Positions 8,242 to 15,617 of a stretch of 24,522 nt of DNA are shown piece by piece. The stretch's first letter is position 1. The number at the start of each line of letters is the position of its first letter. Source of the stretch: an uncultured Mycoplasmatota bacterium (GTDB taxonomy: Bacteria; Bacillota_I; Bacilli_A; RF39; UBA660); the NCBI GenBank assembly GCA_900551455.1, contig URVV01000015.1:1-24522 (forward strand), given 5' to 3'. The notes beneath the pieces are model-generated. The model was not told the DNA's origin and made no database searches. It saw nothing but the letters and a program-made list of their open reading frames with translations. The translations under genes were made by a program, and so were the position numbers.

Positions 8242-8285
8242 TTTTTTGTCCTTCTTTCTTTATTAATTATTATTACTATTATACT

Positions 8286-8385
8286 TGTTGATTCTGTTGA
8301 AAACTCAACTTATATCATATTTTATAAGTTTTTTTTGTCAACAGTTCTTGTTGATAATATTATAGTTATCAATATTTTATCAACA
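8286..8385. other. oriC: Second oriC half: DnaA boxes between dnaA and dnaN
   Basis: DnaA-box-like nonamers: TTATCAACA at 8377-8385, TTATCAATA at 8366-8374 (11 bp apart), TGTTGATAA at 8349-8357, TTGTCAACA at 8335-8343, TGTTGAAAA at 8295-8303 and a poorer TGTTGATTC at 8286-8294. Bacillus has the same bipartite arrangement, with this side serving as the unwinding side. The stretch 8304-8336 is nearly pure A/T. I could not identify a convincing DnaA-trio run. Confidence 0.7.
8314..8341 (-). promoter_or_regulatory. Sigma-A promoter of dnaN
   Basis: Minus-strand TTGACA (8341-8336), a 16-nt spacer and TATGAT (8319-8314), about 75 nt before dnaN. The -35 lies inside the DnaA-box-like TTGTCAACA (8335-8343), so DnaA binding there could compete with RNA polymerase. 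Confidence 0.7.
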
Positions 8386-9762
8386 CTAAGTCAAATTCCT
8401 CTTTAAATCTTTTATAACCTCTTTCAAATTATCATTCGTTTTAAGTTCTTTTCTTATACGATTATCTGCACTAATAATTGTCGAATGGTTCCTTCCTCCA
8501 AAATAAGACCCTATCTTTGGAAAAGATTCATTCGTAAGCTCTCTACATAGATAAATTGCTATTTGTCTAGGAAAATTAACTTCATTGTTCCTATTTTTTC
8601 CCTTCATTTGTTCAATACTAATCTTGTAGTAGTCACACACTGCCCTCTGAATCCTTTGAACATCATTTTTATAACAACTACGATCCTTTAATTGATCTTT
8701 TAAAGCATCTACTGCTATATCCAAAGTAATTTTTCCTTTATTAAACATTGAAGAGTAAGCCAAAACTCTAGTAATTGCTCCCTCTAATTTTCTAATATCC
8801 GAATCATAATTATTTGCAATATATTCAATAACATCCATTGGAATATCATTTGCAGCCTCTTTAAAAGCTAATTTATTCTTTATAATACTAACTCTAAGAT
8901 CATAGTCAGGAGTAGTAATATTAGCTGTAAGTCCCCAATTAAATCTTGTTAATAATCTATTCTCTAATGAATTTAAATCATCTACAGATCTATCAGATGC
9001 AATAATAATCTGTTTATTCGCATTATATAATTCATTAAAAGTATGAAAAAATTCTTCTTGTCCCTTTGGTGCAGTACTTAAAAATTGAATATCATCAATC
9101 ATTAACACATCTACATTACGATATTTTTCCTTAAAATCATCAATCTTTTCAAAATTATTCTTATCATTATATCTAAATATTCTCGTATATTCATCAACAA
9201 ATTTGTCACTACTAATGTATAAAACCTTTTTATCCGTATTTTGAATCAAATAATTTCCTATCGCATGCATCAAATGCGTTTTACCAACTCCACTTTCTCC
9301 ATACAAAAATAAAGGATTATATGAACCAGGTGATTCGGCTACAACTCTTGAAGCTTTATAAGCAAATTTATTACTGTTACCAACAATAAATGTTTCAAAA
9401 GTATATTCTTGTTTTAAATTTGCATTATCTGAAGATTGACGCTCTAATGTATCCATTTCCTTAATAGCTAGTTGCTTATTTTCTTTTTCTTCTTTTTTCA
9501 AAGCCTCTGCTTCACTTTCAGAAATAATTTTGAAAGTTACATCTGCACTTGTAATTTCATACATCGCATCAATCATCATATCAATATAGTTCTCTTCCAG
9601 ATGTTTTTTTACAAAGTCTTGATTTACAATAATTGTTGCTACATTATCTTTAAAAGAAAATAATTTAGTTTCGTCTTCATTAAACCAAATATCAAATGAC
9701 GTAGGTGACACTTTATCTTTCATATTTTCCAAAAAATTAGTCCATAATTCCTTATTACTCAT
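8386..9762 (-). CDS. dnaA: Chromosomal replication initiator DnaA
   Basis: AAA+ initiator that binds DnaA boxes, unwinds oriC and recruits the helicase. The 458 residues show domain I (1-~80), a charged linker, AAA+ domain III with Walker A GESGVGKT (155-162) and Walker B MIDDIQFL (221-228), and domain IV with the DNA-binding signature FGGRNHSTIISADNRI (421-436). The ATG has AGAGG 8 nt upstream. DnaA boxes flank it on both sides, including immediately upstream of its promoter, consistent with autoregulation. The stop codon abuts the DnaA box at 8377-8385. Confidence 0.98.
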   Translation of the reverse strand: MSNKELWTNFLENMKDKVSPTSFDIWFNEDETKLFSFKDNVATIIVNQDFVKKHLEENYIDMMIDAMYEITSADVTFKIISESEAEALKKEEKENKQLAIKEMDTLERQSSDNANLKQEYTFETFIVGNSNKFAYKASRVVAESPGSYNPLFLYGESGVGKTHLMHAIGNYLIQNTDKKVLYISSDKFVDEYTRIFRYNDKNNFEKIDDFKEKYRNVDVLMIDDIQFLSTAPKGQEEFFHTFNELYNANKQIIIASDRSVDDLNSLENRLLTRFNWGLTANITTPDYDLRVSIIKNKLAFKEAANDIPMDVIEYIANNYDSDIRKLEGAITRVLAYSSMFNKGKITLDIAVDALKDQLKDRSCYKNDVQRIQRAVCDYYKISIEQMKGKNRNNEVNFPRQIAIYLCRELTNESFPKIGSYFGGRNHSTIISADNRIRKELKTNDNLKEVIKDLKRNLT

Positions 9763-9793
9763 ACTTGCTACCTCTCAACTAAGTCTTAATTTT

Positions 9794-9821
9794 ATTTTAT
9801 CATATTAATTATATTTGTCTA
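9794..9821 (-). promoter_or_regulatory. Likely dnaA promoter
   Basis: Minus-strand TAGACA (9821-9816), a 16-nt spacer and TAAAAT (9799-9794), about 32 nt before the start codon. The nearest DnaA boxes begin at 9845, so the promoter lies between the origin boxes and the gene. Confidence 0.5.
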
Positions 9822-9844
9822 TCTTTTTTTTTCTTGTAAACAGG

Positions 9845-10125
9845 TTATTAACAAGTTATCAACAACTTTTCAACAATATAATACCATATTTTTCAAAGGT
9901 TTAAAAGAGTTATCAACAATTTTTGACATTTTTTTGGTATGTTTATATTTTTATTAACATTCGTATTAACATGTTGAAAACTAAGAATTTTGTCGAAAGC
10001 TCTGCAAAGTTATGAACATTATCTGTTGATAGAGACTTTTTTTGAACATTCGCCTGTTGATAATTCTTTTTTTCTCCTTTTTTCTTGTTGAAAGAATAAA
10101 AAAAGAAACAGTTACCTGTTCATAA
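9845..10125. other. oriC: oriC: DnaA-box cluster upstream of dnaA
   Basis: This gene-free spacer (9763-10213) is dense in DnaA-box-like nonamers. Plus orientation: TTATTAACA 9845, TTATCAACA 9856, TTTTCAACA 9867 (three at 11-bp steps), TTATCAACA 9910, TTATTAACA 9951, TTATGAACA 10010. Opposite orientation: TGTTGAAAA 9972, TGTTGATAG 10024, TGTTGATAA 10055, TGTTGAAAG 10086, TGTTCATAA 10117, the last four at exact 31-bp steps. The local favourite is TTATCAACA rather than TTATCCACA. Gene polarity changes around this spacer, as expected for the origin, with herA as the exception. Confidence 0.85.
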
Positions 10126-10161
10126 ATATTTTATTAATACATTTGTTGTTTATTATTTCCC

Positions 10162-10185
10162 AAAATATTTCCCGGGAAATATTTT
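10162..10185. promoter_or_regulatory. Noc-binding-site (NBS) palindrome
   Basis: A perfect 24-bp palindrome with core ATTTCCCGGGAAAT at 10167-10180, identical to the Bacillus Noc binding site as I recall it. The CCCGGG centre stands out in such AT-rich DNA. It sits at the herA end of the oriC spacer, and the window encodes a Noc-like protein at 18622-20022. It is too far past the last DnaA box to be part of the box array. Confidence 0.75.
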
Positions 10186-10187
10186 TA

Positions 10188-10214
10188 TAAAAAAAGAGTG
10201 AAATTTTTCACTCT
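10188..10214 (-). terminator. Terminator of the herA-like gene
   Basis: Minus-strand arms AGAGTGAAA and TTTCACTCT in inverted order around a very short centre (10214-10195), followed by seven T (10194-10188). It overlaps the first base of the gene's TGA stop. It would stop herA transcripts from running through oriC. Confidence 0.7.
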
Positions 10215-11974
10215 CAACTTTTCCATTCCACAATCCATTTATCATATATTGAAGCATTTGCACTTTGCGGTGCTGGATTTGGCATTTGCATTTTTACAAT
10301 CATCGGAATTTTCATCATTCTTCCAAAAGCAACACAAGTTCCAGATTGTAAGGACTTTTGCTTTTCAATAACGTCAGAACTAATATTAGGAACCATTTTC
10401 CTTATATATTCCAAGTCAGTCGGATGATTTAATTTAAATATAATAAAATTAGAACATTGAGACAATACCGTTTCCGATAATTCCGTAGGTCTTTGTGTAA
10501 TTAAATCCATAATAATACCAAATTTTCTACCCTCTTTAGCAATTCTCTCAAATATATTATACCCCAAAATATCAATATCTCTATCCTTCTGAACGTATCT
10601 ATGTGCCTCTTCATACATTATATGAATAGGCATGGCTCCTCTAGGTTGCATCTTTTTTGCAAATTTAAATAATATCCTAGAAAAAACCTTAACCATACTT
10701 TTAGCTAGTCTATCATCCATTTCTTCTAAAACAAAATTAACTATTTGAACTCTAGCATTATTATTAGTTACTAACATTGAACTAATAAATTGCTCTGTTG
10801 TTATAAAATTAGGTACATCAAAATATTCTTTATTTGAATTATTATTAATCGAATGCAATTTAACCTTCAAAGCAATAGCCTCACTATAAGACTTTTCATT
10901 AAGTAATAACCCTTCACTAATTAAAGCAAAATTAAGTGCTATTTCCAATTGATCCAGAGTAAAATATATAGGAACGTAATCCTCATTCCACTTTGTATTA
11001 TTATCAATAAAACTCTGAATATACTTAGTAACTAATATTCTTTCAACAAATTCTCCGTGATTGTCAATATCAAAACATTTTCTAAATTCTCTCGTATACC
11101 CAATACCTGGAACTTCAGCATCCAAATTTAACTCTTTCGTATTACAATCAGCCAAAATATTAAAGATTTGATCTCTAATCTTAGCAGCCACCTGATTAGA
11201 ATATAAAACTGAAATAATTGCCTTTGCAATTAAATGATTTTTATATCTAATAGATTCCTCATCATTTCTAGCAAAAGCTGATACCAAACTAAGCATTTTT
11301 TCAATAATATTAATTTGAAAATAATCCGTAACATCTAATAAATTAGCATAATCATCTACATCTAATATCCATAAAGGTAGCTTAATTCGATTTCCATTTG
11401 GATCATCCTTATCAGTAGTATACAACTTATAATTAAAATTAACGTTAATTTTATTAATATCCCTAAAAGCTGCATCATATTCACTAGTATTATTAAAAAT
11501 AAAAATATTACTATTAAAAGGAACTTTATCTCTCATATTAAAGAAATTTTGAATAATTCTCGCTACTCCACAAGTTTTACCAGATCCTGTATTACCAAAA
11601 ATAGCCATATGATTACTAAACATCTCATTAATATTAACCTTAATCGGATAATTATTATATAAAGGACTAACACCCAAAATCATCGTTTTACTATCATTAT
11701 CCCCGACTAATTCCCCTAATTCCTGTTTATTTATAATCCTAATAAAAGCATTAAGAGTAGGTCTACGAATAATACCACTATAAAACCTGCCATTTATGAA
11801 TTCCCCAAGGAAAGAAATTTTAGCCTCATTATTTACTATCTCTTCAATTTCACCTAAAATTTTCTTATCTTTATCTTCTAAAATGACATTATAGTTAAGT
11901 ATATCATCACCAATATTGTCTGAAACTTTAACAATTGCATTATTTTTAGTTATTGATAAAATCTTTTCAAACAT
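10214..11974 (-). CDS. HerA-like (DUF87) hexameric DNA-translocase ATPase
   Basis: 586 residues. A small N-terminal beta-rich part (1-~95) fits a HAS-barrel. The HerA/FtsK-type ATPase core follows, with Walker A GNTGSGKT (127-134) and Walker B IMYEEAH (452-458, Glu in place of the usual Asp). ITQRPTELSETVLSQCSN (492-509) fits the sensor/arginine-finger part, and HPTDLEYIRKMVP and GTCVAFGR the C-terminal part. HerA proteins pump DNA, in archaea with the nuclease NurA and in bacteria often in defence pairs. No NurA, Sir2 or other effector lies nearby, so its partner and job are unknown. It lies between oriC and rpmH, transcribed towards the origin. The ATG has GAGGGG 8 nt upstream. The stop is TGA, which supports the standard genetic code. 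Confidence 0.85.
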   Translation of the reverse strand: MFEKILSITKNNAIVKVSDNIGDDILNYNVILEDKDKKILGEIEEIVNNEAKISFLGEFINGRFYSGIIRRPTLNAFIRIINKQELGELVGDNDSKTMILGVSPLYNNYPIKVNINEMFSNHMAIFGNTGSGKTCGVARIIQNFFNMRDKVPFNSNIFIFNNTSEYDAAFRDINKINVNFNYKLYTTDKDDPNGNRIKLPLWILDVDDYANLLDVTDYFQINIIEKMLSLVSAFARNDEESIRYKNHLIAKAIISVLYSNQVAAKIRDQIFNILADCNTKELNLDAEVPGIGYTREFRKCFDIDNHGEFVERILVTKYIQSFIDNNTKWNEDYVPIYFTLDQLEIALNFALISEGLLLNEKSYSEAIALKVKLHSINNNSNKEYFDVPNFITTEQFISSMLVTNNNARVQIVNFVLEEMDDRLAKSMVKVFSRILFKFAKKMQPRGAMPIHIMYEEAHRYVQKDRDIDILGYNIFERIAKEGRKFGIIMDLITQRPTELSETVLSQCSNFIIFKLNHPTDLEYIRKMVPNISSDVIEKQKSLQSGTCVAFGRMMKIPMIVKMQMPNPAPQSANASIYDKWIVEWKS

Positions 11975-12002
11975 AGCTAAGACCCCTCTATTCTTTTATA
12001 TC

Positions 12003-12008
12003 ATTATA
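12003..12008 (-). promoter_or_regulatory. -10 box of the herA-like gene
   Basis: A perfect TATAAT on the minus strand 28 nt upstream of the start codon, behind a T-rich stretch with no convincing -35. It is back to back with the rpmH promoter in the 147-nt divergent spacer. Confidence 0.4.
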
Positions 12009-12061
12009 ACAAAAAAAAATGTAAAATAAAAGCAAAAAATACTAAAAAAGAAAATTTTTTG

Positions 12062-12090
12062 TTGACATAATCGCTTTGAAACTATATAAT
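12062..12090 (+). promoter_or_regulatory. Consensus sigma-A promoter of rpmH
   Basis: TTGACA (12062-12067), a 17-nt spacer and TATAAT (12085-12090): a perfect consensus, the strongest promoter seen in the window, as expected for a ribosomal protein gene. Confidence 0.9.
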
Positions 12091-12121
12091 AAAGAAGATT
12101 TTAACTTGGAGGTGTTAATTT

Positions 12122-12244
12122 ATGAAGAGAACTTATCAACCAAATAAAAGAAAAAAAGCTAAGAAACACGGATTTTTTGCCCGTATAAAAGGTAAAGTTT
12201 TAAATAAGAGAAGAGCAAAACAAAGAAAAAAACTATGCGCATAA
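12122..12244 (+). CDS. rpmH: 50S ribosomal protein L34
   Basis: Forty residues opening MKRTYQPNKRKKAKKHGFFAR, the invariant L34 start, followed by GKVLNKRRAKQRKKLCA. Lys and Arg dominate, as needed for rRNA binding. Most L34 proteins are 44-46 residues; the usual loop of the type M-x-T-K-x-G-R-KVL is reduced here to IKGKVL, a loss of about four residues. GGAGG lies 9 nt before the ATG. It begins the rpmH-rnpA-yidC-jag group behind a consensus promoter. Confidence 0.95.
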   Translation: MKRTYQPNKRKKAKKHGFFARIKGKVLNKRRAKQRKKLCA

Positions 12245-12245
12245 G

Positions 12246-12265
12246 CCACTAACAGTGGTTTTTTT
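12246..12265 (+). terminator. Short terminator or attenuator after rpmH
   Basis: CCACT-AAC-AGTGG hairpin followed by seven T, 2 nt past the rpmH stop. The 5-bp stem is short and probably leaky, which would keep L34 expression above that of rnpA and later genes. Confidence 0.65.
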
Positions 12266-12293
12266 GTTAAATTTGTAAAATATCTGCTAAAAT
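12264..12293 (+). promoter_or_regulatory. Possible rnpA promoter
   Basis: TTGTTA (12264-12269), an 18-nt spacer and an extended -10 TGC-TAAAAT (12285-12293), just after the rpmH terminator and 28 nt before rnpA. The same TGCTAAAAT string precedes mnmE. Confidence 0.5.
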
Positions 12294-12320
12294 AAAAAGT
12301 ATTGAAAGGAAAATAAATCT

Positions 12321-12644
12321 ATGAATAAAGATAAAATAATCAGAAAAAGCGAAGATTTTACCAAAATAATTAAAAACAATCAAAGTGTAAAAAATAAATA
12401 CTTTTCAATTTATTATCAAAAATCAGATAAAACACTATATGGAATTACTATTCCTAAAAAAATAGGCAAAGCCCACATAAGAAATAAATTAAAAAGACAA
12501 CTAAAAAATATTATTATAAATAATGAAAAAGATATACAAACCAATATTAACTATGTTATAATAATTAAAGAACTCTCAGTAAATTTAAATTATGAAGAGT
12601 TGCAAAATGAGTTTATAAACTTAATAAAGAAAGTGAGAATCTAA
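12321..12644 (+). CDS. rnpA: Ribonuclease P protein component
   Basis: Basic protein subunit that assists the RNase P RNA in removing tRNA 5' leaders. The 107 residues include the family's RNA-binding signature in AHIRNKLKRQLK (51-62, the RNR-type motif) and the early F-x-x-I-x-K-N pattern. It follows rpmH as in nearly all bacteria, 76 nt away. AAAGGA is the ribosome site. Its TAA overlaps the ATG of yidC (TAATG), so translation is probably coupled. Confidence 0.95.
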   Translation: MNKDKIIRKSEDFTKIIKNNQSVKNKYFSIYYQKSDKTLYGITIPKKIGKAHIRNKLKRQLKNIIINNEKDIQTNINYVIIIKELSVNLNYEELQNEFINLIKKVRI

Positions 12645-13558
12645 TGAAGAAAAAATATCAAAAACTAATTATTTTAATTTTATTTATGTTTTTATTAACT
12701 GGCTGTACAAAAGTTTTAAAAGATGAAAATAAAAAACCAGTCCAAAACGAAGAAACCGGTCAAATTTTAACCAAAAATATTATTTGTAAACCAACCGAAG
12801 AAAAAACTATCGAACTATACAAAGAATATGAAGTAGATATTGAATCCCTACCCTCTTGTAGTAGATTTAATCCAACATCTAACTATGAAGGATTATGGAC
12901 AAGTCTTTTTGTAAAACCATTAGCTTGGGTAATTATAAAAATAGGTGGCGTTCTTAAAAATTACGGATTATCAGTAATAGTAACCTGCCTAATAATTCGC
13001 CTAATACTATATCCATTTACCAGAAAAACTGCAATGCAATCTGAATTAATTAAAAAGGCTCAACCAGAATTAGCAAAAATAGAAAAAAAATATGAAAATA
13101 AAAACACCGTTGAAGATCAAAATAGAAAAGCTCAAGAAATGATGCTTATCTATCAAAAATATAAAATTAATCCCGTATCAGGTTGCTTACTAGCATTTAT
13201 TCAAATACCTCTATTATTTGCCTTCTATGAAGCAATAAATAGAACCCCAGCCATTTTTGAAGATAAATTCTTATTATTTAACCTAGGAACAACCCCTTGG
13301 GTAGGAATTAAAAATGGCGAATACATCTATATTTTACTAGTAGTATTAATCTTCTTAGCTACCTTTGTATCATTTAAGAAAATGTTAAAAGATCAATCCG
13401 GTCAAATGGCTAATATGAAATTTACCCTATACTTTATGCTAGCCATAATAACTTATAGTTCCTTCACTATGGCCAGTGCTGTAGGAATTTACTGGATAAC
13501 ATCAAATTTATTTACAATAATTCAAAATCTCTTGGTTGAAAGAAAGAAGGTTAAATAA
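12644..13558 (+). CDS. yidC: Membrane protein insertase YidC/OxaA (SpoIIIJ type)
   Basis: Inserts and folds membrane proteins, alone or with SecYEG. The 304 residues begin with a lipoprotein signal peptide: KKKYQK, a hydrophobic stretch, then lipobox LTGC with the lipidated Cys21. The mature part has the Gram-positive five-segment layout: a hydrophobic segment around 90-120, the charged cytoplasmic hairpin, then SGCLLAFIQIPLLFAFYEAI and two later hydrophobic segments near 228-245 and 262-295. The hydrophilic-groove arginine probably lies in LIIRLILYP. The start overlaps the rnpA stop and the stop overlaps the jag start (both TAATG), so rnpA, yidC and jag are translationally coupled. Confidence 0.95.
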   Translation: MKKKYQKLIILILFMFLLTGCTKVLKDENKKPVQNEETGQILTKNIICKPTEEKTIELYKEYEVDIESLPSCSRFNPTSNYEGLWTSLFVKPLAWVIIKIGGVLKNYGLSVIVTCLIIRLILYPFTRKTAMQSELIKKAQPELAKIEKKYENKNTVEDQNRKAQEMMLIYQKYKINPVSGCLLAFIQIPLLFAFYEAINRTPAIFEDKFLLFNLGTTPWVGIKNGEYIYILLVVLIFLATFVSFKKMLKDQSGQMANMKFTLYFMLAIITYSSFTMASAVGIYWITSNLFTIIQNLLVERKKVK

Positions 13559-14166
13559 TGCAAAAATATATATTTGACGGCAAAACAAAATCAGAAGTCA
13601 TTGAAAAAGCTATCAAAGAACTAAATACCGAAGAGAAAAATCTTATCATAAATGTTCTTGAAGAAAAAAATACCCTTCTTAAAAAAAATGTCAAAATAGA
13701 AGTAATGACATACAATGACATAATTGATTACTTAAAAGAATTAATTACTGAAATAACTAAAGAAATGGGCTTAACAGTAAATTTAGAAGTTCGAAGAAGA
13801 GAAGATAACATTACAATTAAAATATTCTCCGATCACAATGCCCTATTAATTGGAAAAAATGGCACCACCATTGAAGCCCTTCAAACAATCGTAAGACAAA
13901 TAATATATAATGAAACAAATAATTATATTGGTGTAGTCCTAGACGTAGAAAATTACAAAGATAAAAAAGTTAAAAACATTGAATATCTAGCTAAAAAAGT
14001 AGCCAGAGAAGTTGCAAAAACAAAAGTTGAAGCAACCCTTGATAGTATGAATTCCTATGAAAGAAGAATAGTTCACAGTATCCTTTCAGAAGACAAATAT
14101 GTTTATACAGAATCAACTGGTGAAGAACCAAACAGATGTGTTGTAATTAAACCAAAAGAAATTTAA
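13558..14166 (+). CDS. jag: Jag / KhpB (EloR) RNA-binding protein
   Basis: 202 residues with the three Jag parts: the N-terminal Jag-N domain (1-~50, YIFDGKTKSEVIEKA), a KH domain with the GxxG loop GKNG (99-102), and an R3H domain (about 150-202) with RRIVH at 169-173. Jag binds RNA, partners KhpA in streptococci and influences cell elongation. It directly follows yidC, as in other Firmicutes, sharing a TAATG overlap, and is closed by a terminator. Confidence 0.93.
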   Translation: MQKYIFDGKTKSEVIEKAIKELNTEEKNLIINVLEEKNTLLKKNVKIEVMTYNDIIDYLKELITEITKEMGLTVNLEVRRREDNITIKIFSDHNALLIGKNGTTIEALQTIVRQIIYNETNNYIGVVLDVENYKDKKVKNIEYLAKKVAREVAKTKVEATLDSMNSYERRIVHSILSEDKYVYTESTGEEPNRCVVIKPKEI

Positions 14167-14167
14167 G

Positions 14168-14198
14168 AAAAAGATATAAATAAATATCTTTTTTTTTT
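14168..14198 (+). terminator. Terminator after jag
   Basis: Arms AAAAAGATAT and ATATCTTTTT with a 6-nt loop, running into a T-tract. It starts 2 nt past the jag stop and ends the rpmH-jag group. The stem is almost all A/T. Confidence 0.65.
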
Positions 14199-14204
14199 AA
14201 TCTG

Positions 14205-14213
14205 TGCTAAAAT
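14205..14213 (+). promoter_or_regulatory. Extended -10 promoter element of mnmE
   Basis: TGC-TAAAAT, the same string as before rnpA, 23 nt ahead of the mnmE ATG. The -35 is weak (TATCTT at 14185-14190, 17-nt spacer). This box lies inside a possible GTG-start extension of mnmE, one reason to reject that extension. Confidence 0.45.
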
Positions 14214-14236
14214 ATTACCGAGAAAGGAAGACGTCT

Positions 14237-15610
14237 ATGAAAGAGTTAAATCAACAAAATAATACCTCTAACGAAGATACTATTGCTGCAATCTCTACAG
14301 CTCTTGGAGTAGGAGCTATATCCATAATAAGAGTAAGTGGAAATGAAGCCATAACAATAGTAAATAAAATATTTGACAAAAATTTACTTCAAGCCAAATC
14401 ACACACAATTCACTATGGCCATATTATTGAAAATAACCAAATAATTGATGAAGTTCTAGTAAGTGTAATGTTAGCCCCAAAAACTTTTACCAAAGAAAAT
14501 ATTATAGAAATAAATTGTCACGGAGGCATAAGTACTACAAACAAAGTACTAGAACTACTCCTACTATCTGGAGCCAGATTAGCCGAACCCGGAGAATTTA
14601 CCAAAAGAGCCTTTTTAAACGGTCGCATCGATTTAACTCAAGCAGAAGGAATAATGAACTTAATCGAATCAAAAACCGATATTTCTAGACAAATGTCTAT
14701 CAATCAATTAAGTGGTAAAGCATCAAATTTAATTATAAATTTAAGAAAAGAATTAGTAAATATCATCAGCAATATTGAAGTTAATATTGACTACCCAGAA
14801 TATGAAGATATTGAAGTATTAACCAACGAAAAAATTATTCCTCAAATAAGCACCATTAAAAATAAACTAAAAAAAATAATAACCTCTTCCACTGAAGGAA
14901 AATTAATTAACGAAGGAATAAATATAGCAATTATAGGAAGACCCAATGTTGGCAAAAGTAGTCTACTAAATACCCTTCTTGAAGAAAAAAAAGCCATCGT
15001 TACTGATATAGAAGGCACAACAAGAGATACCATTGAAGGAAGATTTATTCTAAATGGTATCGTCTGCAACATTATAGATACCGCTGGAATCAGAAAAACC
15101 GATAATCTAGTAGAAAAAATAGGAGTTGACAAAAGCTTAGAAACTCTAGCAAAAGCTGACTTAGTAATTCTTATGTTAAATAATAATGAACCATTAACCA
15201 AAGAAGATGAAAAATTATTATCCCTTGTTCAAGAAAAGAAACATATTATTGTAATAAATAAACTAGATTTACCAGAAAAACTTAAATTAAACATTAAAGA
15301 TACCATTAAAATAAGTATCAAAGATAATCAAGGAATAGAACAAATAAAAAATAAAATAACAGAACTATTTAATTTAGAGTTAATTGAAACCAAAGATTTA
15401 ACATATCTAAGTAATGCCAGAAGTATTGCCCTTTTGAAAAAATCTCTCTCAAAAATAGAAGAATGTCTAGAAAATATTCAAGTATATCCAATAGATATAA
15501 TCGAAATGGATCTAAAAGAAAGTTGGAATATTCTAGGAGAAATAATTGGTGCAACATATACAGATGAATTAATAGATGAAATCTTTAGTAGATTCTGTTT
15601 AGGAAAGTAG
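14237..15610 (+). CDS. mnmE: tRNA modification GTPase MnmE (TrmE)
   Basis: With MnmG forms the complex that makes (carboxymethyl)aminomethyl-uridine at tRNA wobble position 34. The 457 residues show the N-terminal folate-binding domain (DTIAAISTALGVGAISIIRVSG), helical segments with EPGEFTKRAFLNGRIDLTQAE, and the inserted G domain with GRPNVGKS (234-241), the IEGTTRD switch, DTAGIR and NKLD. The C-terminal RFCLGK keeps the family's conserved cysteine (Cys454). The ATG at 14237 has AAAGGA 7 nt upstream. An in-frame GTG at 14204 would add 11 residues but has no ribosome site and covers the promoter. mnmG follows after 7 nt. Confidence 0.96.
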   Translation: MKELNQQNNTSNEDTIAAISTALGVGAISIIRVSGNEAITIVNKIFDKNLLQAKSHTIHYGHIIENNQIIDEVLVSVMLAPKTFTKENIIEINCHGGISTTNKVLELLLLSGARLAEPGEFTKRAFLNGRIDLTQAEGIMNLIESKTDISRQMSINQLSGKASNLIINLRKELVNIISNIEVNIDYPEYEDIEVLTNEKIIPQISTIKNKLKKIITSSTEGKLINEGINIAIIGRPNVGKSSLLNTLLEEKKAIVTDIEGTTRDTIEGRFILNGIVCNIIDTAGIRKTDNLVEKIGVDKSLETLAKADLVILMLNNNEPLTKEDEKLLSLVQEKKHIIVINKLDLPEKLKLNIKDTIKISIKDNQGIEQIKNKITELFNLELIETKDLTYLSNARSIALLKKSLSKIEECLENIQVYPIDIIEMDLKESWNILGEIIGATYTDELIDEIFSRFCLGK

Positions 15611-15617
15611 TGATAAA

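Noticed and set aside
10214..10216. TGA read as tryptophan (mycoplasma code)
   Set aside because: herA ends at TGA right at a terminator hairpin and the tryptophans checked are TGG, so the standard code fits.
14204..14236. Upstream GTG start adding 11 residues to MnmE
   Set aside because: No ribosome site precedes it and it overlaps the likely -10 box. The ATG at 14237 has a good AAAGGA and matches family N-termini.
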